DNA from: Symsagittifera roscoffensis
Taxonomy: Eukaryota; Xenacoelomorpha; Acoela; Convolutidae
DNA: 64,000 nt
Direction of reading: 5' to 3'
Assembly: GCF_963678635.1 (NCBI RefSeq)
Contig: NC_087071.1
Coordinates: forward strand, 7,579,624 to 7,643,623
The notes below the pieces were generated by a model, which did no database searches, had not been told where the DNA came from, and saw only the letters and a list, made by a program, of their open reading frames with translations. Within the stretch, counting starts at the first letter, position 1; each line of letters starts with the position of its first letter. A program made the position numbers and the translations under genes. Of the stretch, positions 56,501 through 64,000 are shown one piece after another.

Positions 56501-57080
56501 GTGAACACTGAGCAACCAGGATCCTCAGGATCTTTGTACCAGCTGACCCGGGAACGGAACCTAAAAAGTAATGTCCTAATAAAACCAATAGTGAAAAAAC
56601 AGAGTGCTCATATACTTACATTAAGCAACGGCGTGTTGCAGCGAAGTCAAAGGGCAACGCCAAAAAACCCGAAAGAAAAATCCGTTGCCAACAAAATCCA
56701 CAGCACGTGAAGAAACATAGCGTGGACAATGCGACTTCCTTCCGAATTGGAACTGAAATCAAGGAAGCGATCGGAATGACGTTTTGACCCGGACAGAGGT
56801 TCAAAGAGCGAGGACAGCGATTATGATTTTTCAATCATGTCTGCTAAACGGGCGCCGGGGATCGCTCAAACGACACGAACCAGCGGCGACTCATCGATAT
56901 TGTTGAAGGGCAACCACCTTCTACCTTACTTAGGGGCAGAAAAGGGAAACAGAACGGCGACGTAGGAAACGAAAATACGGGTGAACCACAATTCGATACC
57001 GAACGCGACAATAATACAGCTCCGGCATGCGACCCCGGCGGAATCATCTGCTCCTCGGGAGGATCAGACATCGTTACCTG
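56501..57080 (+). pseudogene. Polyprotein tail (gypsy copy 2)
   Basis: Frame 56501-56710 ends LQRSQRATPKNPKEK, similar to the R-R-S-x-R-x-x-x-x-P tail common after gypsy integrases. Polar, stop-containing sequence follows to about 57.1 kb without a recognised domain. Confidence 0.4.
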
Positions 57081-57260
57081 TGGAAGCGAAAATTAGATGA
57101 CGGAAGGTAACTCTGGTTTCCTACAGTATTCAGGAGGACAACAGCAAACACGAAAGGGCTTCGCCATGCAGCGGACGCAAACTCACTGCTGTTATGAAAA
57201 TGGGTGGTGTAATGACCAATTACATCACGAAAAAGGGAGATACAGATGTAACTCTCAAAG

Positions 57261-57920
57261 AATTAAATTGATAAAAGTAAGTTGTACAAAAATTTTTTCC
57301 AATTTTGTTACATAGGAATCAAAATTGAGCCGTAGACCCCTAATCTTCACTACTACTGAAGGTTTTTCAACATGAATTTTCTTGCGGGTAAAACATTTTA
57401 AAAATTGAACAACTACAGCTTACTCAAGAGCACAAAAATTTCCCTGAAACCTTTGCAATCAAACTATGCTCTGGTTTGTTCTGGTTTTGTAATTTGAAAG
57501 TAGTCTAAAATCTTAGAAAAAGGTTAAATTGAAACGATAATGTTTTATCTGAAAAGAAATGAAACGAACTGATGAATTTGTTTACTTCAGTTTGTTCAGT
57601 TAACATTTAACAGGTCGAAGTTGGGTTATGTTGCCAGGAATTGAGATAAAAGTTAGATGTAAGTTGACAGGAATTGAGATCGAAGTTGAAAATAAGTTGG
57701 CAGAAACTGATATCGAAATTGAGTGTTAATCGGTTAAAATTCACAAAATGCAAAGTTTATCCTCTAACTGATCGGTCAATTAATCTACAAGTTTATTAAA
57801 CGGCGATATTGGCACAGGTGTTAACCAGCCTCCTGATACAAATCTAAATGAGTTTAGTTTATAGGTATACATCAAGGTGTTTATAAAAAAGGCACTGTTT
57901 TTTTGTAAAAACTACTTGCT
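57261..57920. other. No gene seen
   Basis: AT-rich DNA. A local duplication of GTTGGCAGGAATTGAGAT-like sequence lies near 57.62-57.72 kb. May include the 3' end of gypsy copy 2. Confidence 0.45.
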
Positions 57921-57921
57921 T

Positions 57922-59014
57922 CCCGCAGTGACCAAAATGGATGAAAACCGATTATATACAGAAAAATCTACAGAAAAACGTAAGTACAAAACCGATTTAT
58001 CTACAACTCTTTTTCGAACACTAAACGATTTTGTATAGATAGAATCCATTTTATTCCTCCAAAAATAAACGGATTCAATCGCCAAAATAATCAATTTTTC
58101 TATCCTTTGCAACTTGTATATAATCTGTAGATAATCTGCATATAATCAGTATGTACTTCTTATACAATAAAATCTGTAGACAATCCCTAGATAATCTGTA
58201 GATAATATGTAGATAATCTGTTGAAAATCTGTATATAATCTGTATGAAATTAATTATTTTACTTAAAACCATAGGGGTGATAACAATTTCAAATTTGTCA
58301 GTTCAAAATAAAAATTAACAAATTTTTCTGAACTCACTTGAGGAAACTTGGTTGCCGTAAACTACAAGTTTGAAGAGATCCCTCTAAGATTTTGCAATCT
58401 AGGCGTTTCCACCGTAAGAAAAGAAATTTTGTGCAAAACTTGTTTTTTTGCCATTTACAAGATCCACCTAATTAGCGCAACTTTCTGAGAAAAACATCAA
58501 AAAACATTTTAAAAAATTAACATAGATCAACTTACTTCTTGCTGCAATTTATTTACACAAAAAGTAATTTCAAATTTTTTAGAACAAACCTCACTACAAA
58601 AATTTCAATGAAAGCTTCGTTTTAATTTCAATTCAATATACTCATTCTATTTGATTGGCGCAAATGTTGAGAAAATTTGTGTATAATATGTATATAGTCT
58701 GTATATGATCTGTATATAATCAGTAGTTTTTCTATAGATAATCCATAGAAATTCTTAGATCATATGTAGACAATCTGTATATAATCTGTTCATAGTATGC
58801 ATAAAATTTGATTCAGAAAAAAAAACAGTTTCAGAATGTTTTGGCTATGATTATTTATTGTAGATATACAGTATAAAACAATTGCAAAACAAAAAGCATT
58901 AATATCGATTATCAAAACTACATAATCGAAGTTTTACAATATAAAATTACAACCGATCTGAAATCTGTATTTTTTTTATAGAAAACACTTTTTATCCTTT
59001 TTTGTCAAAGCGGG
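57922..59014. mobile_element. 1.09-kb TIR element with AATCTGTA arrays, copy 2
   Basis: The left end CCCGCAGTGACCAAAATGGA and the inverted right end CCCGCTTTGACAAAAAAGGA match copy 1 at 36450-37641, and so do the interior landmarks (AACCGATTTATCTACAA, TTTTTCGAACA). Arrays of ATAATCTGTAGATAATCTG lie near 58.12-58.25 and 58.68-58.80 kb. The flanks read TT rather than TA. No transposase. Confidence 0.78.
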
Positions 59015-59765
59015 TTCAGTCTAGTCCTTAGAAATTAACCGGTTTTCTTTAATAATGTGGAATTGATGTTTAAAAAGTATCATTGCCTATACTAGTATTT
59101 TCTGTTTCAAATTTGAGTCACATCTTTTTTTGCATACTTTCTAGGGTATAAATGCTCTTTCACAATTTCCTCGAACAAAAAATTTGACTATAATTTTGTG
59201 GCTATATTGAGTACAAACTTTAAATTTTCCTCATTTATGCCTTGATTTCTGTTAAAACCACATTTTTCCCTTTTTTCACGTTTTCCCGTGCTCACAAAAT
59301 TTCAAAAAATAATTGAAGTTTGAGGTAAAATAAGTACCAGAAAGTGAACATCTTGCAATCCAGATACCAAAAAGTCTGGGTCTGGAAAAGAAAAGAATTC
59401 GCCTGAAACTTTTCCAGTGGCTATAGAAAAATAGTGGCGACTCTCATCAATTGGTCATCTTAATTAGAGTTCTGATCGCATATTTACAATTGGTTTCTCA
59501 ATGCCTTGATTTCATTTTGTTCAATTTATAGCTTGAAACCCACATTCGATTTTTTAAACAAAAGCTGAATAAGGCTTCCAGCACCTAAAAAAACTTGAAA
59601 CATTCAAAAATAGTCTTCTATGCTGTAATCAAAATTCAGCCAGAAATAAGGAAAGGTAAAGCAAGTAAAAAATTTTAACATTTAATATAAAATTATGAAA
59701 AAATAGAATTATGCTGTCTAATTTGACTAGTAATGTGTAATTTGTTTGAAATATTTATTTTAACA
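59015..59765. other. No gene seen
   Basis: AT-rich, with no motif-bearing frame. Confidence 0.55.
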
Positions 59766-59767
59766 AT

Positions 59768-60212
59768 TATTCATTTTCGAGAAACTCTACGAGATAAAAA
59801 AAGTTAGATGCAGAGGAAGATGTGGTACGTTGTTTTACCTTAGTAAAATATTAGTGTCAAATTTTCCTTGGAAAAGTTTCCTTTCAAAAAATGTTTGATT
59901 ACTCTAGACGCATTTTATGCAAGACCAGCAAAAAAAATAATGGAGTGCATAAAGCGGTGCGGTGCTCGAATTTCATTGGACAACAATCAATCAGCAATTT
60001 TAGTGCAACATTATTGGGTCGTAACAGCTGAAGATCTGAACATTTTGAAACTCATTTGGGTCAACAAGGCTCTTGAAAATACAAAATGGCAAGTTTTTGA
60101 AAAAAAATGAATAGTTTTTTTTTCACTTTCGAGAAGCTCCAAGAGATATAAAAAAACCTAGATTCCTCAGCATCTAGTTTTTTCATGTCTTAGAGTTTCT
60201 CGAAAGTGAAAA
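59768..60212. repeat. Inverted and direct 45-bp repeats bracketing the BRCT-like frame
   Basis: TTCGAGAAACTCTACGAGAT (from about 59776) recurs directly as TTCGAGAAGCTCCAAGAGAT (from about 60128) and inverted as TAGAGTTTCTCGAAAGTGAA (to about 60210). The last two form a hairpin of about 43-bp arms at 60118-60212; the first and last enclose the open frame. Confidence 0.7.
59855..60110 (+). CDS. BRCT-like single-exon frame (putative)
   Basis: An open stretch of about 84 codons ending TGA at 60110, openable after the possible acceptor attag at 59851-59854; it contains no early ATG. It reads FPFKKCLITLDAF, then KKIMECIKRCGARISLD, a hydrophobic core AILVQHYWVV, and LIWVNKALENTKW. A hydrophobic strand, an amphipathic helix ending in G-A/G-x-I, a hydrophobic strand, and a helix with V-x-x-x-W/I resembles a BRCT repeat (phosphopeptide-binding module of DNA-repair proteins), but the consensus THL/V triplet and the late W are not clear. 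It could be the last exon of a gene spliced from upstream, or chance. Confidence 0.3.
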
Positions 60213-60675
60213 ATACTAAATTGCAAGTACTGATTAGTTCTATTAGCCGGACAAATTTTAGAAGAAGTAGAAAACAACTGATCTCATGGTACTCCTGCAG
60301 TTCCAGTGATCCTACAGAAGTATTGAAACCTAGAAAAACGAGGAGAATGATCACCAGGTTAAGATTTAGGGCTTCCACATACATACCCAGACAAAAATAG
60401 ATACTATGTCAAACAGGTGTGTATTTTTGAACAATTTTCAAAATCTGTTTTCAAAGCAAAAAAAAAGAGTAAAAGATTGTAATTAGAAAATAATATGACT
60501 AGGGTGCAATCGGCCCCGAACAGTTCTTTCCTAAACTATTCGCAATTAAAGCAGACATATCTCAATCAATCTGCTAGTTTTTTCAGCCGACATTAAAGTA
60601 CAAAAGAAGATAGATGATTTATGATTTTAGTGCAACACATTATTGAAGAAGGAAAAGCTTTCTCTATGAGGGGAA

Positions 60676-61065
60676 ATGAAAAAAAAAAACAAGAAAACGG
60701 CCTCCGGGGAAAATCGAACAAATCTGGGGGTTGTTGAAACCAGCATATTATGGGCGGCAGGGAAATCAGCGGTAATAGTACCTGCAGAGAAGGCCGAGAT
60801 CAAAAAGGATGAAAAAAGAGGAGTGGGAGCAGGAATGCAAAGACCGGCGGAAACGAACTCATCGGGCGGAAAGAAAAAAGCGCGGCAACCACGGAAACAG
60901 TGCCCGGTCTCTCATTCGAGCCAAGACTCACCAGACTCGGATGAGACAGCATCACAGAAGAGTTCCCGTAAACGTACTGCGGTTTCAAGTTTCGGAGTGG
61001 TTATGAAAGACATAATCACTCGAGAGGAGAGAATAAAATGGGAAGGAGTAAGGGACAACAATTGA
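60676..61065 (+). CDS. Lys/Ser-rich open frame, function unknown
   Basis: Starts at an ATG with MKKKNKKTASGENRTNLG and runs 129 codons. It is rich in K, R, S, E and D (GGKKKARQPRKQ, SQDSPDSDETASQKSSRKR) and looks disordered and nuclear or nucleic-acid binding. It is less AT-rich than the flanks. I recognise no domain. Options are a low-complexity tail of a retroelement, a broken gene or a real small exon; the composition resembles the gag-type leftovers elsewhere in the window. Confidence 0.3.
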   Translation: MKKKNKKTASGENRTNLGVVETSILWAAGKSAVIVPAEKAEIKKDEKRGVGAGMQRPAETNSSGGKKKARQPRKQCPVSHSSQDSPDSDETASQKSSRKRTAVSSFGVVMKDIITREERIKWEGVRDNN

Positions 61066-61508
61066 GAAGGGAAGATAGTTGGGAAAAAACGATTCGTAGC
61101 TAAAAACACTAAAATTAAACTGACCGGGGAGAGGGTTGATAGACAGTCTAAAACTCAAATAGATTTACAGCTCCATAATTTTGAATAACGATTTGAATTT
61201 ACTAAGCAGTTGGATATGTTACATGTTTATAGGTAGTACATCTTCAATTTGATACTGAATTTTGTTTATTGTCGCCCCTGAAGCTGTTTGTCACTTGATT
61301 TGTACCTGCCATTTTGCCATCCACTGTGACGAGTGCTGAAACAGTTGTGGTGTAAAGTTCTAAAAATTACAATTCGATCAATTTATTTTATTAAACTCAC
61401 GTTTTGAATCCGGCGTTTTTGTCATTGCGCAGGAATGACAAGAAAAAACCTGTACAAGAAAATTGTACAAGAAAAAAAGCTGGGATTTAAGGCATTCTTG
61501 TAAAGTAA

Positions 61509-61727
61509 TTGCACGGAGGCACCAATGCCGTAGGAGCATTGGATAACTCATTTTATCTGTTAAATAACAGCGAAACATGGATTCAACCCAAAATCAATTT
61601 ATTTTACCTAAACGTTTACGGCAGCTCATTTGGAGACAGAACAAACCCTAGTTTCGATTTTGTACTCATGGCTGGGCAAGCTGGGGCAGGACAATCTACA
61701 GAACCTGAAGTCACCTTTGGTTACTGA
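61509..61727 (+). CDS. Unassigned short open frame, possible exon
   Basis: A frame of 72 codons without an early ATG, beginning LHGGTNAVGALDNSFYLLN, then SETWIQPKINLFYLN and FDFVLMAGQAGAGQ, ending TGA. G-G followed by a hydrophobic strand and a W about 20 residues later is faintly kelch-like, but the second half does not fit. Codon composition is more even than in surrounding AT-rich DNA. A 46-codon ATG frame follows at 61814-61954. No function is proposed. Confidence 0.22.
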   Translation: MHGGTNAVGALDNSFYLLNNSETWIQPKINLFYLNVYGSSFGDRTNPSFDFVLMAGQAGAGQSTEPEVTFGY

Positions 61728-62249
61728 TTGAGGGTGCTGAATGCGTTGAAAGACTTTTTTAAAAAAGGAAGAAAAAGAAACGTTCAGTTCGAGACGTACC
61801 AACTATTGTCGACATGACGACGAAAGCAACGGAACGGATAATCATTGCAAATGTTTCAATCAGTTCTCAGCGGGTTGGCGGCACGGTGCAATCTGGTTAT
61901 CCTGGAGCATATATTAAATTAGACGAAAATACCTTTAGGACCATTATCATATAATAACTGAAACTTTGAACCAAAAATTTTGTTTGACTTTTATCTGTTT
62001 TTTGTCTTCTATTTTTAGTTTTTTTTGGGTGATTAAATTTTTTTGATAATCTGTATATCAAAGGTTGTCTTGTTGTACATGTGTTGGAGTACAAAAATGA
62101 CAACCAATCGAACGAGACAGTGTGTTAAAAAAGTTGGACCTGAGTTTTGGTACAAAAAATCGAAGACATTTTCTCTGAAAGCTTGCTTCAGGATACTTTT
62201 CAAAGTTTTTGTAACTAAAGTTCTGTATACTAAGTTATGAGACATTCAG

Positions 62250-63715
62250 AAGAAAAAAGGCGTTTTTTTAACAAAAACGTTTATACTTTTTTCAAGTATG
62301 TATTTTTTAAAATATCTTCTTCCATAACAAAAACTAAAATTAGAACAACATTTTGTTCTACGTCAACAGTAAAACGGTCTATGGGACTACCGTGCAAGTA
62401 GCACAAAATTTTCCGACCCTAACCTCAAAAGAAACAATGTCGTTTTTTTGGCATGTTGTGATAAAAGGAGCGAATCAAAAACACTGGATTCCAATAATAA
62501 TAAGAAAACGTTACTCAACTAAAACTTAATTCTTACGTTTTAAAATAAGCTATTGTAAGCTTTTGAGCATCTACAATAAGACTGCTCGCTCGCTATATCC
62601 GCTCGAAAAAAGACGAACAATCAAAAAACTAAAACCAGTTTTTCTCGGCACTAGTAGAAAAAAAAGGTTAAATGTGCTTCAAATCACAACTGTAAGGGTT
62701 TTAATATGATATATCATTCAACCCTGTCTGTTGAATATTTGCGGTAGTTGATTTTGCGCGAAAAACAAAAGGTTGAAAGAGAAACTAAAAAACACCTGGA
62801 TACAAAGTTTTTTTCCCATTTTCAATCGGAATGCCATCTGAAGCTGAATTGGTTTAGAGTTTGAGTAGTTTCAAGAAAAAAAAACCTTTCAGTCAACTCA
62901 TAATCGGGGTCAATGTCCTACATGATAATTCTCTTTAATGAAATATTCTTCTTCTCTAAGACCACTAAAATCTTAAATTTTTTCCTCTCATGAGTTTCTA
63001 TTGCTTAAGAAAAATGCAAGAAAAATGTTTTCGATTTTAATGTTCGTAGTCTGCAAGTTTTTTTTTCAAGAAAAACATATTTGTAATTTCGTATTTTGTT
63101 GTTGATTGCCTTTTTAAAGTTTATTATGGATGCTTAAAAATTTGAATATATTTAACATAATTATTTAACGAAACATAAAAACCTTCAATTTTCAGAGCTA
63201 AATCATTTTTGCCGATGCTTCAGCTTCTCTTTGAGTTAGAATAAAGTTTTTCACAACTCTTTTGTTTACTCTGAAACGCTGTTATATGCAAAATTTTTCG
63301 TTTTCTTCCCTCTCATTATCATTCCGTTATCCTCACCATAGTTATTGTTGTTTTTATTTGCCATTGAAAAAGCCGAAATCACAACTTATTGAACGAGTAA
63401 TTATTCGTAAATACAGCTGAATTACAAATTTGAAACAAACAATGGACTTCATTTTCTAAAGAACGCCATGATATTGTTTGAACTATATTTAGTTTTTCAA
63501 TTTCGATCAGGTCTTCGATATAGGAAATGCGGTCACTTTAAAAGGTTACTTTTTCCAGAGAAAAAAAACGTTACGAATTTTTATTGTGTTACTCCTTAGA
63601 AACTGAGCCAGTCAGTATTTTACAACCAACCCCTCCCCCCAGATACTGACTTGCATAAGACTATTTTGGGATAAAATAGTTTTTTTTCGAATTGAAGCCG
63701 CCAAAAACTACGTTA
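62250..63715. other. No gene seen
   Basis: AT-rich, low-complexity DNA with only random-looking frames. Confidence 0.55.
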
Positions 63716-63719
63716 TCAT

Positions 63720-64000
63720 TTCCCAACTGACCTCCATAGACCGAAATTGATAATCTTACAATTCCCTAAATTAAAATTTTTAAAAAATACTAGTCATGCA
63801 TACTAACTCCTACTTTTTGCTGAATTGCTGTCATCAAGTTTTCAAATAACTTTCTTCTTGTTTTGGCATGAAAATCAATGTATCGCAGAAAACAAAAAAT
63901 CTTTTTGTCAAAAAAAAAAGAAATCATATAATTGTCATATATAGAAATTGCATGACTAACACAATTTTGAAGGCGACAGCAGATAATTTTCTAAGTAGTT
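63720..64000 (-). mobile_element. CCCGGGTTGACC-ended family, fragment at the window edge
   Basis: GACCTCCATAGACCGAAATT starts the fragment (inverse of the GGTC-TATGGAGGTC end at 16.6 kb), followed by TAGTCATGCATACT and CATATATAGAAATTGCATGA units. Truncated by the window end or decayed. Confidence 0.4.

Larger units (their letters stand above)
54230..57260 (+). mobile_element. Ty3/gypsy retroelement copy 2, RT core deleted
   Basis: Same family as 4.7-9.6 kb. In order: gag-like frame (54230-54427), pre-RT segment (54.68-54.85 kb), RNase H (54.85-55.15 kb), integrase (55.6-56.41 kb) and a polyprotein tail (56.5-57.1 kb). The RT palm and thumb found in copy 1 are absent. Stops and frame changes are numerous. 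LTRs were not delimited. Confidence 0.78.

Noticed and set aside
57912-58272. Tyr/Ile/Leu-rich minus-strand frames
   Set aside because: Translation of the AATCTGTA array inside a TIR element.

Overview
The window is AT-rich eukaryotic DNA. Its one recognisable host gene is split by GT-AG introns of 2.9 to 12.3 kb, and most of the rest is transposon debris. Ty3/gypsy and BEL/Pao retroelements, a mariner-like remnant and several families of terminal-inverted-repeat (TIR) elements point to a metazoan, probably an invertebrate. I cannot name the species from the sequence.

Host gene: a five-exon, plus-strand gene runs from 13425 to 38398. The exons join in phase into a 376-residue FkbM-family SAM-dependent methyltransferase. 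It has a short N-terminal tail, one membrane segment and a lumenal-looking stem, followed by the Rossmann motif (exon 2), the ribose-binding acidic motif (exon 3), the K-x-D-x-E-x-x-E motif (exon 4) and a C-terminal cap (exon 5). Its introns hold many repeats. The only other host-like signals are weak: a BRCT-like open frame at 59855-60110 and an orphan frame at 61509-61727.

Layout. 0-2.4 kb: decayed minus-strand frames, possibly retroelement gag, interrupted by a TIR element. 4.7-9.6 kb: a broken plus-strand Ty3/gypsy element whose protease-to-RT interval is present three times in tandem. 9.6-13.4 kb: AT-rich DNA with TIR fragments and a foldback element ending just upstream of exon 1. 13.4-38.4 kb: the methyltransferase gene; its introns carry a second foldback copy, a nested TIR element with a C-rich minisatellite, two elements with 8-bp target duplications, an element with GCACTCAGTAAAAAG ends, a tandem duplication of about 1.06 kb, and a 1.19-kb TIR element. 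38.4-42.2 kb: featureless AT-rich DNA. 42.2-42.7 kb: a G-rich tract and a TATAATC-rich block. 43.3-49.1 kb: a minus-strand BEL/Pao element with an internal duplication of its zinc-knuckle/protease region, ending near a perfect 87-bp palindrome. 50.1-51.7 kb: a degenerate minisatellite and a mariner-like remnant. 53.4-53.8 kb: a fold-back element built from AGCGGTTT motifs. 54.2-57.3 kb: a second copy of the same gypsy family, with the RT core deleted. 57.9-59.0 kb: a second copy of the 1.1-1.2 kb TIR element. 59.7-64 kb: the BRCT-like frame between inverted repeats, then mostly AT-rich DNA.

No CRISPR array, operon or canonical tRNA/rRNA gene is visible. All functional calls come from motif recognition by eye; no database search was run.
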